64,000 bases of DNA from contig CP191518.1 of the NCBI GenBank assembly GCA_050516505.1, positions 2,356,001-2,420,000 on the forward strand, in the 5' to 3' direction. Shown here piece by piece: positions 7,871 to 16,730 of the stretch. Position 1 is the stretch's first letter, and the number at the start of each line of letters is the position of its first letter. The notes under the pieces were generated by a model that saw nothing but the letters and a program-made list of their open reading frames with translations, was not told where the DNA came from and did not search any database. The position numbers were made by a program, and so were the translations under genes. The stretch comes from Scandinavium ludwigii_A. GTDB lineage: Bacteria > Pseudomonadota > Gammaproteobacteria > Enterobacterales > Enterobacteriaceae.

Positions 7871-8839
7871 ATGTCAATGTCGTCCGTTCGTCTGCTCACC
7901 CTGTGCGCCACACTCAGCGTAACCTCCCTCTCCTTCGCGGCCGATAAACTGGTCCTCCAGACCACATGGGTTGCCCAGGCGGAACAAGGCGGTTATTACC
8001 AGGCCGTCGCGGCGGGGATCTACAAAAAATACGGTCTCGACGTCGAAGTGCGTTCCGGCGGCCCGCAGCTTAATAACATGACCTTACTGTTGGCCAACCG
8101 CGCCGACGTTATCGTCAGCTACGATTTGCAGGTACTGAAAGGCGTAGAGCAAAACTTCCCGCTGAAAGCCATCGCCGCCCCGTTCCAGTTCGATCCGCAG
8201 GGGATCCTCACCCACAGCAACGTCAAGTCGCTCGATGACCTGAAAGGCAAAACCGTGCTGGTGTCTGCCAGCGGTCAAGCCAGTTGGTGGCCGTGGCTGA
8301 AAAGTCAGTACAAGCTCGAAGACAGCCAGGTGCGCCCGTACACCTTTAACATGCAGCCGTTCCTGGCGGATACAAACACCGTTCAGCAGGCGTATGCCAC
8401 TTCCGAAGTGCAGCAGGCAAAAGCGGCCCAACCGGACAGCAAATTCTGGCTCTTCGCCGAGCACGGCTATCCGGCGTACGGTGGCATCCTGGTCACGCGC
8501 AATAATTTACTGGCCGAGAAACCGGATGTCATGAAGCGCTTTGTTGAAGCCTCGATGGAAGGCTGGAAAGCCTATCTGGCGGACCCTACTGTCGGTAATC
8601 AGCTGATCAAGAAAGAGAACCCGCAGATGACCGACGCGGTGCTGGCTTTCGGTGTGGCGCAGATGAAAACCTTGCATTTGATTGACGGCGGCGACGCGTC
8701 GAATAAAGGCCTTGGGGTGATGACCGACAAACGCTGGCAGGCCACGCGCAACTTTATGGTCAGTGCCGGGTTGCTGAACAAAGACACCGATTACAAAGCC
8801 GCGTACACCACGCAATTCTATCCGCAGGCCGCGATGTAA
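7871..8839 (+). CDS. ABC transporter periplasmic binding protein, NMT1/THI5-like (Tau/Ssu type)
   Basis: This 322-residue binding protein has a Sec signal peptide (about residues 1-23, cleavage near SLSFA-A) and the NMT1/THI5-like fold, seen in LQTTWVAQAEQGGYYQAVA and in VRSGGPQLNNMTLLLANRADV. I choose the ATG at 7871, seven bases after GGGGG; an upstream ATG at 7700 in the same frame would put the signal peptide inside the protein and the structured leader inside the coding region. It heads a four-gene operon with an ATPase, a permease and a purine-deaminase-like enzyme. A purine, pterin or similar heterocycle is therefore the likely ligand. This is inferred from context; relatives also carry taurine, sulfonates and pyrimidines. 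Confidence 0.85.
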   Translation: MSMSSVRLLTLCATLSVTSLSFAADKLVLQTTWVAQAEQGGYYQAVAAGIYKKYGLDVEVRSGGPQLNNMTLLLANRADVIVSYDLQVLKGVEQNFPLKAIAAPFQFDPQGILTHSNVKSLDDLKGKTVLVSASGQASWWPWLKSQYKLEDSQVRPYTFNMQPFLADTNTVQQAYATSEVQQAKAAQPDSKFWLFAEHGYPAYGGILVTRNNLLAEKPDVMKRFVEASMEGWKAYLADPTVGNQLIKKENPQMTDAVLAFGVAQMKTLHLIDGGDASNKGLGVMTDKRWQATRNFMVSAGLLNKDTDYKAAYTTQFYPQAAM

Positions 8840-8848
8840 GGAGGCGCT

Positions 8849-9667
8849 ATGCATCACGTCTTACCGTTTGAGCCGCCGGGTGCGGTACAACAAAACGAGG
8901 CGCCGCGCTTTCTGATGGCGCGCGGTGTAGAAAAAGTGTGGCCAAACGGCACCGTCGCGCTGGAGCGTCTGAATCTGAATATCGGCCGCGGCGAACTGGT
9001 GTCGCTGCTCGGCCCATCGGGCTGCGGCAAAAGCACGCTGCTGAAAATGTTCGCCGGACTGGAACAGCCCAGCGCCGGGATGCTGCGCTGGAACGGCCAA
9101 CCGTCTCTGGCGCAGCAGTGCCAGATGGCGATGGTGTTTCAGGAAGCCACGCTAATGCCGTGGGCGACCATCGAGGAAAATGTGCGTCTGCCCCTGAGCC
9201 TGCGCGGCGTCGGTAAAAAGGAAAGCACGCCACAGGTGATGCAGGCGCTGCTGGCGGTCGGGTTGGAAAACTTCCTCCACGCCCGTCCGCGTGAACTTTC
9301 CGGCGGGATGCAAATGCGCGTGGCGCTGGCCCGGGCGCTGGTGATCGCCCCGGACCTGCTGCTGATGGACGAGCCGTTCGGCGCGCTGGATGAATTTACC
9401 CGCCACAAGCTCGACGCCGATATTCGCGCCCTGTGGAGCCGTCGCAATCTGACGGTGCTGTTTGTCACGCACAGCATTTATGAGGCGGTTTGGCTCTCGT
9501 CGCGAGTTATCGTGATGGGCGCGCGTCCGGGCCGCGTCATTGCCGATATCGAAATAGACGGTCCCGTTGTACGCGATGCGGCGTTTCGTACTTCACCCGC
9601 ATTCATTCGCCAGGTGGCGCAACTTTCCGACTTACTCGAACAGGCCAGCGGAGGCGTGCATGACTAA
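8849..9667 (+). CDS. ABC transporter ATPase, Tau/Ssu/nitrate type
   Basis: This 272-residue cytoplasmic ATPase powers the importer. Walker A is GPSGCGKST at about residues 55-63, the Q-loop lies in MVFQEATLMPW, the signature is LSGGM, and Walker B with D-loop is LLLMDEPFGALDEFT. The H-loop histidine is in FVTHSIYEA. The start follows AAGGAGG by six bases. It sits nine bases after the binding-protein gene and overlaps the permease start by 8 bp, so the three parts are cotranscribed. The N-terminal 20 residues before the ABC core are longer than in TauB or SsuB. Confidence 0.93.
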   Translation: MHHVLPFEPPGAVQQNEAPRFLMARGVEKVWPNGTVALERLNLNIGRGELVSLLGPSGCGKSTLLKMFAGLEQPSAGMLRWNGQPSLAQQCQMAMVFQEATLMPWATIEENVRLPLSLRGVGKKESTPQVMQALLAVGLENFLHARPRELSGGMQMRVALARALVIAPDLLLMDEPFGALDEFTRHKLDADIRALWSRRNLTVLFVTHSIYEAVWLSSRVIVMGARPGRVIADIEIDGPVVRDAAFRTSPAFIRQVAQLSDLLEQASGGVHD

Positions 9668-10454
9668 ACCCCTGATTCAGTATCCGCAGGTGCAGCGCGC
9701 GCTGTGGCCGCTGCTGGTATTGATTATTCTGCTCGCCGCCTGGGAAATCGGCTTCCGTCAGTTTGCGGTCCCCATCTACCTGGCGCCGAAACCCAGCGAT
9801 ATCGCTGTCACCCTGTATCAACAGCACTCCGCGCTTTTTGGCAGCCTGCTGGTCACGCTGAAAGTCACCCTGCTGGCGTTTCTGCTGGCGGTAATGATCG
9901 GTACGCTGATTGCGTTTCTTTGCGTGCAGAGCCGGGTGATTGAATCGTGCCTGATGCCGTGGGCGATCCTGTTTCAGGTCACGCCCGTAGTCGCGATCGC
10001 CCCGTTGGTGATCATCTGGATCCACAACACCACCCTGGCGCTGGTGGTCTGCGCGATGCTGGTGGCGGTATTCCCGGTGCTAACCAACACCACGCTCGGT
10101 CTGCGCAGCGTCAATCCGGGCCTGCTGAATCTGTTTCACATCAACCAGGCCAGCCGCTGGCAAGTGCTGATACGCCTGCGCGTGCCGAACGCATTGCCCT
10201 ATTTTTTCAGCGGATTACGCATTTCCTGCGGGCTGGCGTTGATTGGCGCAGTGGTGGCGGAATTTGTTGCCGGAACCGGCGGCTCCGGTGCCGGGCTGGC
10301 GTGGCAGATTTTACAGGCCGGTTTTCAGCTCAACCTGCCGCTGATGTTCGCCGCCCTGTTTCTGATCACCTGCACCGGTCTCGCGCTGTGGGCGCTGATG
10401 TCATTCATCACCCGACTGTGCCTGCGCGGCTGGCACGACAGTGAACTGGCCTGA
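9660..10454 (+). CDS. ABC transporter permease, Tau/Ssu type
   Basis: This 264-residue inner-membrane permease has about six hydrophobic segments and a binding-protein-dependent transport domain in the second half. VVAEFVAGTGGSGAGLAW near residue 200 corresponds to the cytoplasmic EAA-type coupling loop. I use the ATG at 9660, preceded by GGAGG; it overlaps the ATPase stop. A more upstream start in the same frame (9567) would extend deep into the ATPase gene and adds no membrane segment. It completes the importer begun at 7871. Confidence 0.9.
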   Translation: MTKPLIQYPQVQRALWPLLVLIILLAAWEIGFRQFAVPIYLAPKPSDIAVTLYQQHSALFGSLLVTLKVTLLAFLLAVMIGTLIAFLCVQSRVIESCLMPWAILFQVTPVVAIAPLVIIWIHNTTLALVVCAMLVAVFPVLTNTTLGLRSVNPGLLNLFHINQASRWQVLIRLRVPNALPYFFSGLRISCGLALIGAVVAEFVAGTGGSGAGLAWQILQAGFQLNLPLMFAALFLITCTGLALWALMSFITRLCLRGWHDSELA

Positions 10455-10462
10455 GGATAACC

Positions 10463-11875
10463 ATGAGCACGCTACTGATTAAAGGCTGTACCGCCATTCT
10501 GACCGGCAACCGCGAAACACCGCGCAGTACCGGGACCGACATTCGTGTGGCCGACGGGCGGATCGCCGCCATCGGTACGCTGACGCCAATTGCCGATGAA
10601 CGGGTGATGGATGCCCGCAACTGCGTGGCATACCCGGGCTGGGTGAATACGCATCATCACCTGTTCCAGTCGCTGCTCAAGGGCGAACCGCAAGGGCTCA
10701 ACCAAAGCCTCAGCGCCTGGCTGGCCTCGACGCCCTACCGTTTTCGCGGTGCATTTGATGCCGAAACATTTCGCCTCGCTGCGCGGATTGGGCTGGTCGA
10801 ATTAGTGCGCTCCGGCTGCACCACGGTGGCCGATCATCACTATCTGTACCGGCCGGGAATGCCGTTTGACGGCGCCGCCATTTTGTTCGAGGAAGCACAG
10901 GCGCTCGGTGTGCGGTTCGTACTGTGCCGGGGCGGTGCAACGCAAACGCGTGGTCTGGAAAGCGCGTTGCCGACCGCGCTGCGTCCCGAGCGCTTTGACG
11001 ACTGGATGCAGGATGTCGAACGCCTCGCCGGGCAGTATCACCAGCCGCAGGCGGATGCGATGCGTCGCGTCGTGATGGCCCCGACGACCACATTGCATTC
11101 GACCACCGCGCAGGAACTGCGGGAAAGTGCGCGGCTGGCGCGGGCGCTGGGCCTGCGCTTGCACAGCCATCTGTCGGAAACGGTCGATTATCTCGATGCG
11201 TCACGGGCGAAATTTGGTATGACGCCGCTACAGTTTTGCGCCGAACAGGACTGGATCGGTGATGACGTGTGGTTTGCCCATCTGGTGAAACTGCTGCCAG
11301 AAGAAATTGCCCTGCTCGGCGCCAGCGGCAGCGGTATCGCCCACTGTCCACAAAGCAACGCCCGGCTCGGGAGCGGCATCGCGGATATCGTTGCCCTGGA
11401 ACAAGCGGGTGTAAAAATCTCCATCGGCGTGGACGGCGCGGCCTCCAACGAAGCCGCCGATATGCAAAGTGAAACCCACGCAGCCTGGCAACTACAGCGC
11501 GCACGCAAAGGGATGCTTGCCCGTCCGCGCTATGACGGCGGCACTTTCGAAGGCGGCGGCGATGCGGCCACCATAGAAGATGTGATCCGCTGGGGAACGT
11601 CCGGTGGCGCGGCAGTGCTTGGGCTCGAAACCGGGGAATTACGCCCAGGGATGCCCGCAGATATCGCCCTGTATCAGCTCGACGACCCACGCTATTTCGG
11701 TTTGCACGATATGGCGATCGGCCCGGTGGCCTGCGGTGGCCGAGCGACGCTAAAAGCGCTGCTGTGTCAGGGAAAGGTGATTGTCGAAAACGACGTGATT
11801 CCTGGGCTGGATTTGCGCGAGCTGGGCGCTCAGGCGGCGGTAGCGGTAAAACGGCTTCAGCAACGAGCGGGGTAA
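10463..11875 (+). CDS. Amidohydrolase, 8-oxoguanine deaminase-like
   Basis: This 470-residue metal-dependent hydrolase is of the TrzN/AtzA/guanine deaminase-like subgroup and looks closest to 8-oxoguanine deaminases. The HxH metal motif is His64/His66 in VNTHHHLFQSLL. Further ligand positions appear in LHSHLSET (middle), in WFAHLVKL and in the aspartate of VDGAASNEAAD. Residues before about 60 and after about 400 form the usual composite beta-sandwich. It would hydrolyse the exocyclic amine of an oxidised purine or pterin in the cytoplasm. GAGGATAACC precedes the start, 8 bp after the permease, so it is the last gene of the importer operon. Isoxanthopterin or related substrates are alternatives. 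Confidence 0.8.
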   Translation: MSTLLIKGCTAILTGNRETPRSTGTDIRVADGRIAAIGTLTPIADERVMDARNCVAYPGWVNTHHHLFQSLLKGEPQGLNQSLSAWLASTPYRFRGAFDAETFRLAARIGLVELVRSGCTTVADHHYLYRPGMPFDGAAILFEEAQALGVRFVLCRGGATQTRGLESALPTALRPERFDDWMQDVERLAGQYHQPQADAMRRVVMAPTTTLHSTTAQELRESARLARALGLRLHSHLSETVDYLDASRAKFGMTPLQFCAEQDWIGDDVWFAHLVKLLPEEIALLGASGSGIAHCPQSNARLGSGIADIVALEQAGVKISIGVDGAASNEAADMQSETHAAWQLQRARKGMLARPRYDGGTFEGGGDAATIEDVIRWGTSGGAAVLGLETGELRPGMPADIALYQLDDPRYFGLHDMAIGPVACGGRATLKALLCQGKVIVENDVIPGLDLRELGAQAAVAVKRLQQRAG

Positions 11876-11879
11876 GGGT

Positions 11880-11981
11880 GCCCGATGGCGCTGGCACTTA
11901 TCGGGCCTACAAAACGGTGGCTCGGCGCCTGGGTTTATCGGGTCTAAAAACGTAGGCCCGGCAAGCGTAGCGCCGCCGGGC
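11880..11981. repeat. REP/BIME-type palindromes
   Basis: Two REP-like palindromes are visible: 11880-11906 (arms GCCCGAT and ATCGGGC) and 11956-11981 (arms GCCCGGC and GCCGGGC), with a degenerate third between them (TTATCGGG). They lie between convergent genes and probably stabilise or end transcripts. Confidence 0.8.
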
Positions 11982-11996
11982 ATTTAGCGCTTATGC

Positions 11997-12227
11997 TTAC
12001 AGGCTGTAACCGGGCTTTTTCAGCAGCGTCTCGAGCTGCGGACCAATCTCTTTATCCCAGACCTGCGCTTTCCAGTCGGCTTCTGCCACCTGTTCCAGAC
12101 CGACACTGATTGCGCCGTCTTTACTGCCCAGATGACGGGTGATTGCGGCGGCGATATCCGCAGCCAGCGCGTCTTTTTGTTCGTCTTTCAGGTCGCGGGG
12201 AAAACATTTAATGGCTACATGGGGCAT
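11997..12227 (-). CDS. pptA: Tautomerase PptA (4-oxalocrotonate tautomerase family)
   Basis: This 76-residue protein starts MPHVAIKCFPRDL, so the catalytic proline is residue 2 once the initiator methionine is removed. Length (E. coli PptA/YdcE is 77) and the ending KKPGYSL fit PptA. The family catalyses keto-enol tautomerisation of small 2-oxo acids; the in vivo substrate of PptA is not known. AAGGAGA precedes the start. In E. coli pptA also lies close to nhoA, so this is part of the conserved backbone, interrupted here by the importer operon. Confidence 0.9.
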   Translation of the reverse strand: MPHVAIKCFPRDLKDEQKDALAADIAAAITRHLGSKDGAISVGLEQVAEADWKAQVWDKEIGPQLETLLKKPGYSL

Positions 12228-12274
12228 GGTGGTCTCCTTATTGTGTTCCTTAAAACTATCATCTTCTCAGCGGC

Positions 12275-12466
12275 TTAATTAGCGTTTTGTGCAGTTAAGA
12301 TGCCGTTCGCGATCAGCACGATGTAGGCGTCGAGCAACGTGACGTTGTCACCGATCGCATATGGCCCCACCAGCTGTTTATCCAACCACTGATACAGAAA
12401 CAAAAGTATGGACCAGATTCCCGCATAAAGTTTTTGCACGCTCCAACCGCGACTTATCCCTCCCAT
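12275..12466 (-). pseudogene. Remnant of a glutathione S-transferase C-terminal domain
   Basis: The frame encodes about 63 residues. Only the second half looks like protein: QWLDKQLVGPYAIGDNVTLLDAYIVLI follows the pattern of the GST C-terminal helix bundle, where a tyrosine-glycine-aspartate and an alanine-tyrosine pair are typical (shown in pieces: YAIGDNVTLLDAY). A full GST needs about 200 residues and the thioredoxin-like N-terminal half is absent here. This looks like a leftover fragment at the edge of the AT-richer uxuA/GntP segment. It could also be a chance match. Confidence 0.4.
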
Positions 12467-12521
12467 CGGTCCATTTTGTGATTGATGTCGGAAAACGCAT
12501 CCTGAAAAGTCTTTAGCATAG

Positions 12522-12531
12522 ATACTAGTAT
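12522..12531. promoter_or_regulatory. Palindromic operator candidate upstream of the mannonate dehydratase gene
   Basis: ATACTAGTAT is a perfect 10-bp palindrome 27 bp before the start codon at 12559 and directly follows a TAGCATAGAT stretch that could hold a -10 element. It is placed where a sugar-acid repressor would block transcription. No regulator gene lies next to it. It is not the exact UxuR/ExuR site. Confidence 0.35.
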
Positions 12532-12558
12532 GGTAGACGGTCTTCAGCTAAAGGTGTA

Positions 12559-13632
12559 ATGAGTATGCAAATGACAATGCGCTGGTTTGGGCCAGCAGAA
12601 GATAAGATTCCCCTCGAGCACATCCGTCAGGTGCCTGGCGTAGAAGGTATTGTGGGAGCGTTATACGATGTTCCCGTGGGCGAAGTCTGGCCAAAAGACA
12701 AAATCCATGCACTGGCCTCCCAGGCGCGTGAAGCGGGGTTGAAGCTGGAAGTGATTGAAAGCGTGAATATTCACGATGAGATCAAAATCGGCAGCCCGGG
12801 GCGCGACCGCTATATCGCAAATTATCAGACCACTATCCGCAACCTGGCTGAGATTGGCATTAAAGTCATCTGCTACAACTTCATGCCGGTCTTTGACTGG
12901 ATGAAGACGGATATGAACTATGTCTTACCGGATGGCTCTCTGACGATGGCCTTCGAAAAGAAAGGCATCGACAAAAGTCTGGAAGATGTTGTTAAGGATG
13001 TTCTCGATAACTCAAACGGTTTCGCCCTGCCCGGTTGGGAGCCAGAACGTCTGGCTAAAGTGCAAGAGCTGTTTGCACAATACAAAGATGTTGATGACGA
13101 CAAATTACGTGAAAATCTTGTCTATTTCCTGAAAGCCATCATCCCGGTTTGTGAAGAGGTCGGCATTAAAATGGCAATTCACCCCGACGATCCTCCCTAT
13201 TCCATCTTCGGGTTGCCGCGGGTAGTGAAAAATCGTGACGATCTGGATTGGCTGTGCAACGCGGTGGACTCAGAAGCCAACGGAATTACGTTATGCACCG
13301 GCTCCATTGCCGAAGATCCTGATAATAACGTTTACGACATTCTGGCTGAATTTACGCAACGGAAACGTATTCACTTTGCCCACGTGCGAAATATCAAAAT
13401 CATTAAAGATAAAGATTTTTACGAATCGGCGCACTTATCGCAATACGGTTCGCTGGATATGTTCAAGGTGATGAAGGCGCTGCATGATAATGGCTTTGAT
13501 GGCTATATCCGCCCAGACCACGGACGTTTCATTTGGGGCGAAACTGGCCGTCCCGGATATGGTTTATACGATCGGGCATTAGGGGTGACCTATCTCCTGG
13601 GTCTGTGGGAAGCACTCGAAAAACAACATTAA
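12559..13632 (+). CDS. uxuA: Mannonate dehydratase (UxuA family)
   Basis: This 357-residue enzyme would dehydrate D-mannonate to 2-keto-3-deoxygluconate in the cytoplasm. Metal-site residues of the family are visible: histidine in MAIHPDDPP, cysteine in TLCTGS, histidine in HFAHVRN and aspartate in RPDHGRF. It is shorter than E. coli UxuA (394) but equals the length of the Bacillus-type enzymes, so it is a different lineage and not a truncation. AAGG lies before the ATG at 12559. It is followed by a GntP-family permease, giving a two-gene sugar-acid unit. The local GC content is lower than in neighbours, suggesting transfer. Confidence 0.88.
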   Translation: MSMQMTMRWFGPAEDKIPLEHIRQVPGVEGIVGALYDVPVGEVWPKDKIHALASQAREAGLKLEVIESVNIHDEIKIGSPGRDRYIANYQTTIRNLAEIGIKVICYNFMPVFDWMKTDMNYVLPDGSLTMAFEKKGIDKSLEDVVKDVLDNSNGFALPGWEPERLAKVQELFAQYKDVDDDKLRENLVYFLKAIIPVCEEVGIKMAIHPDDPPYSIFGLPRVVKNRDDLDWLCNAVDSEANGITLCTGSIAEDPDNNVYDILAEFTQRKRIHFAHVRNIKIIKDKDFYESAHLSQYGSLDMFKVMKALHDNGFDGYIRPDHGRFIWGETGRPGYGLYDRALGVTYLLGLWEALEKQH

Positions 13633-13639
13633 TATTCAG

Positions 13640-13657
13640 GCCGGCTATTCAGCCGGC
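13640..13657 (+). terminator. Hairpin between the dehydratase and permease genes
   Basis: GCCGGCT and AGCCGGC form a 7-bp stem with an ATTC loop. It is followed by ATTTATTC and not by a T run, so it may slow or protect the transcript and not fully end it. Confidence 0.5.
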
Positions 13658-13689
13658 ATTTATTCAAAGCATTGATTACAGGTTAGCTT

Positions 13690-15027
13690 ATGACCCCCTT
13701 ACTGGCACTTTTTTGGGTTCTGGTTGGCATCGCCCTTCTCGTAATAATGAATCTAAAATATAAATTCCATAACATATTTGCGTTACTTATCGCGGGAATA
13801 TTCGTCGCTGTCATGGAAGGCATCCCTGTCGATAAAATAGTCCCGGTTATTCAGGATGGTCTCGGTGGTATTTTAGGGCATCTGGCACTCATTATTATAT
13901 TCGGGGCTATCATCGGCCGTTTTATGACCGAGTCAGGCGCCAGTCAGCAAATCGCTGATACTGTCATTAAGCGCTGCGGCACGCGGTTTTTGTCCACCGG
14001 ATTGATGTTTGTCGGCGTCATTTTTGGGATTGCGATGTTTTATGAAGTGGCATTCTTGATTGCTATGCCGCTGGTCTTAAATATTGCCAAAAAGGCGAAC
14101 ATTCCCTACATGAAGTTGGTGGTTCCTACGGTGGTGGGTGCCACGCTGGGACACAGCCTTTTCCCACCGCAGCCTGGCCCGGTCGCGCTCATCAGTGCGT
14201 TTAATGCCGATATTGTTCAGGTGTATCTGTATGGGATTATTGTCATTATCCCTGCTCTTTTTTGCACCGGTATTTTACTGCCTAAATTTTTGCCCGGCAT
14301 TAAATCCATTCCGTTGAACTCGATGATTAAACCGGTAGAAGAGAAATCGCCAGCCGATATTCCTTCCTTTGGTATCAGCATGCTAATACCGTTGATCCCG
14401 GCCGTGCTGATGGTGGTTGCCTCGGTGGTGAAAGGATTTATGGGGGTTGATAGCGGCCTGGCAAAACTCTGCACGTTTTTAGGCAGCGCTGAAATCAGTA
14501 TGCTGCTGGCGACAATCGCGGCGATTTGGTTTTTGGGTAAGAAGCGTGGGATGTCCGCCGAGAATATTACACATTGCGTGAGTGATTCCATCGCGAAGAT
14601 TGCCAACGTCCTGTTTGTTATTAGCGCCGGCGGGATCCTCAAGCAGGTTATTATCGTCTCAGGCGTGGGTGGTCATATTGTCAGTATAATGAGTGACGTC
14701 CCACTCTCTCCGTTTATTGTTGCGTGGATAATCACGGCCATCATTCGTATTCTTACCGGCCAGGGTGCTGTCGCTGCTATCACCTCAGCCGGCATTGTCG
14801 CGCCAATGGTTAATGCGTTTCATCTGAATCCAGCGTTAATGTGCCTGGCCGTCGCCTGCGGCAGTAATACCATAACGCTGATGTACGACGGCGGTTTTTT
14901 ATTATTCAAAGAGACTTTTGGTATCTCTATGAAAGATACCTTTAAAACCTGGGGCCTGCTTGAACTCATAAGCTCCATCGTCGGATTATTGATGGTGTTA
15001 TTACTCAGTCTCGTTATTACCTCATAG
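13690..15027 (+). CDS. GntP-family permease for gluconate or related sugar acid
   Basis: This 445-residue inner-membrane protein has about 12-14 hydrophobic segments. Family sequences are visible in HSLFPPQPGPVA (about residue 155), in GIAMFYEVAFLIAMPLV, and in the C-terminal GSNTITLMYDGGFLLFKE. GntP members import gluconate, idonate, fructuronate or similar acids with protons. Its position after a mannonate dehydratase suggests a hexuronate/hexonate such as mannonate or fructuronate. The start at 13690 follows GGTTAGCTT, a modest ribosome site. It ends 31 bp before the convergent sulfur-salvage operon. Confidence 0.9.
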   Translation: MTPLLALFWVLVGIALLVIMNLKYKFHNIFALLIAGIFVAVMEGIPVDKIVPVIQDGLGGILGHLALIIIFGAIIGRFMTESGASQQIADTVIKRCGTRFLSTGLMFVGVIFGIAMFYEVAFLIAMPLVLNIAKKANIPYMKLVVPTVVGATLGHSLFPPQPGPVALISAFNADIVQVYLYGIIVIIPALFCTGILLPKFLPGIKSIPLNSMIKPVEEKSPADIPSFGISMLIPLIPAVLMVVASVVKGFMGVDSGLAKLCTFLGSAEISMLLATIAAIWFLGKKRGMSAENITHCVSDSIAKIANVLFVISAGGILKQVIIVSGVGGHIVSIMSDVPLSPFIVAWIITAIIRILTGQGAVAAITSAGIVAPMVNAFHLNPALMCLAVACGSNTITLMYDGGFLLFKETFGISMKDTFKTWGLLELISSIVGLLMVLLLSLVITS

Positions 15028-15057
15028 CCTTTATTTTTGTACGCCGGCGGACCCGAA

Positions 15058-15957
15058 TCAGGGATAGGTGATCCCCGGCGGGTTCACTTCAGACTGCGCC
15101 ACGCCTTCATCGCCTTCTCCCCAGCGCGCCAGAATATGCTGCACCTCCCCCCGGGCAATACCGCCGTTCAGTGCGGCTTGCAGGGCATACACCAGCTGAT
15201 TTCCTTTTTTGGTGGTGGTCGCCACATAGGCTTTTTTCGGCCCCAGCCCGACGACGGCGGTTTTCCCACTCAGCGCCGCTTTATACGCCGAAACGGACTG
15301 CGGGCCGAAGAACACGTCGGCACGCCCGGACTGAATGTACAGATTGGCGGAGGCGTCATCGGTCAAGTACACCGGCAAGGCGGTCGCGCGCCCTGCTTTT
15401 TCGTTTTCAGCATTCCAGCCGAGTAATATGCGTTCCTGATTGGTGCCAGAGCCGACGATCACCTTCTTGCCGGAGAGATCAGCCGGCCCCTTCACCGCCG
15501 TTATCGGGCTGCCCGTTTTCACTGAAAATGCCAGCGAATCGACACGATAGGTCGCAAAATCAAACTTCTCTTTACGCTGCTCGGTGACCGCAATGTTCAC
15601 CAGCGCCACGTCATAACGCCCGGAAGTAATGCCGAGCGGCCAGTCTTCCCACGCGGTCGGCACCAGTTTCAGCTTGAGACCCAGACTGCCCGCCAGCAGT
15701 CGGGCGATATCCGGGTCGCTGCCGATCCGCGTGCGGTTATCGCTGGCCAGCAGCGCGAGTGGCGGTGAGTTAAGCGCAGAAATCGCCACCGTCAGCGTGC
15801 CCGGTTCAACAAATTTATAGCTGGCGGGGATCTTCGCGATCGCCGCCTCATCACGCACCATCGGCAACGGTTGCTCATTGGCGCGCAAATCAATACTTCC
15901 CGCCGCCAACGCACTGCCGGAGAACAGCACCATGCCAAAAATCGTCCCACGAATCAT
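15058..15957 (-). CDS. Amino-acid-type ABC binding protein (S-modified cysteine salvage)
   Basis: This 299-residue protein has a signal peptide (residues 1-18 or so, cleavage near GSALA-A) and the family-3 solute-binding fold (LLASDNRTRIGSDPDIARLLAG, shown split: GSDPDIARLLAG; and FDFATYRVDSLAF). It would bind the imported compound in the periplasm. It is the last gene of an eight-gene operon and overlaps the ATPase gene (ATGA). A close paralogue in the same operon (18165-19097) is broken by an in-frame stop. This gene may therefore be the only working binding protein. Substrate by analogy to TcyJ/TcyK and YxeM: cystine-like or S-substituted cysteines. Confidence 0.85.
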   Translation of the reverse strand: MIRGTIFGMVLFSGSALAAGSIDLRANEQPLPMVRDEAAIAKIPASYKFVEPGTLTVAISALNSPPLALLASDNRTRIGSDPDIARLLAGSLGLKLKLVPTAWEDWPLGITSGRYDVALVNIAVTEQRKEKFDFATYRVDSLAFSVKTGSPITAVKGPADLSGKKVIVGSGTNQERILLGWNAENEKAGRATALPVYLTDDASANLYIQSGRADVFFGPQSVSAYKAALSGKTAVVGLGPKKAYVATTTKKGNQLVYALQAALNGGIARGEVQHILARWGEGDEGVAQSEVNPPGITYP

Positions 15958-16730
15958 GACAACACCTTTGATAAAAATTGTCGGGTACGCGGATGCTGCG
16001 GGCGATTCAGAACCGCGTCGCTTTCGCCCTGCTCCACAATTTTACCGTCGACCATAAACACCACCTGATCCGCCACTTCCCGCGCAAAACCAATTTCATG
16101 CGTCACCACCACCAGCGTGGTACCGGAACGGGCCAGCTTTTTGATAACGTCCAGCACCTCGCCCACCCGTTCCGGGTCGAGGGCCGACGTGGGTTCATCA
16201 AACAACATCACCCGCGGATTGAGCGCCAGCGCCCGTGCAATAGCAATGCGCTGCTGCTGCCCACCGGACAAATGACGCGACCAGGCATCGGCCTTATTGC
16301 GCAGGCCAACCACGTCCAGCAGCGCATAAGCGCGTTCCGTAGCCTGCTTGCGGCTCAGCTGGCGGTGCGCCACCGGCGCTTCAATCAGGTTTTCCAGCAC
16401 CGTCATGTGCGGGAACAGATTGAAATTCTGGAACACGTAGCCGACGTTCACGCGCTGGCGGAGGATCTCTTTCTCTTTCAGTTCATAGAGATTATCGCCC
16501 TGACGGCGATAGCCAATGTAGTCCCCGTCAATCTGGATAAACCCTTCGTCGACGCGCTCCAGATGATTAATGGTGCGCAACAGGGTCGATTTCCCCGATC
16601 CCGACGGGCCCAAAATGACCGTCACCGTACCGGGTGGAATTTCGAGCGACACGTTATCCAGCGCCTTATGGCGACCGAAAAATTTGCTGACGCCGGTAAT
16701 CGAAATATGGCCTTCAGGAGAGTTGAGCAT
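15954..16730 (-). CDS. Amino-acid ABC transporter ATPase
   Basis: This 258-residue cytoplasmic ATPase is of the polar amino acid (GlnQ/TcyN) type. Walker A is GPSGSGKSTLL at about 40-50, the Q-loop is in VFQNFNLFPHMTV, the signature is LSGGQQQR, and Walker B is VMLFDEPTSALDPE. The H-loop is in VTHEIGFARE. It overlaps the permease stop by 17 bp and the following binding-protein start by 4 bp, which shows cotranscription and coupled translation. Confidence 0.93.
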   Translation of the reverse strand: MLNSPEGHISITGVSKFFGRHKALDNVSLEIPPGTVTVILGPSGSGKSTLLRTINHLERVDEGFIQIDGDYIGYRRQGDNLYELKEKEILRQRVNVGYVFQNFNLFPHMTVLENLIEAPVAHRQLSRKQATERAYALLDVVGLRNKADAWSRHLSGGQQQRIAIARALALNPRVMLFDEPTSALDPERVGEVLDVIKKLARSGTTLVVVTHEIGFAREVADQVVFMVDGKIVEQGESDAVLNRPQHPRTRQFLSKVLS

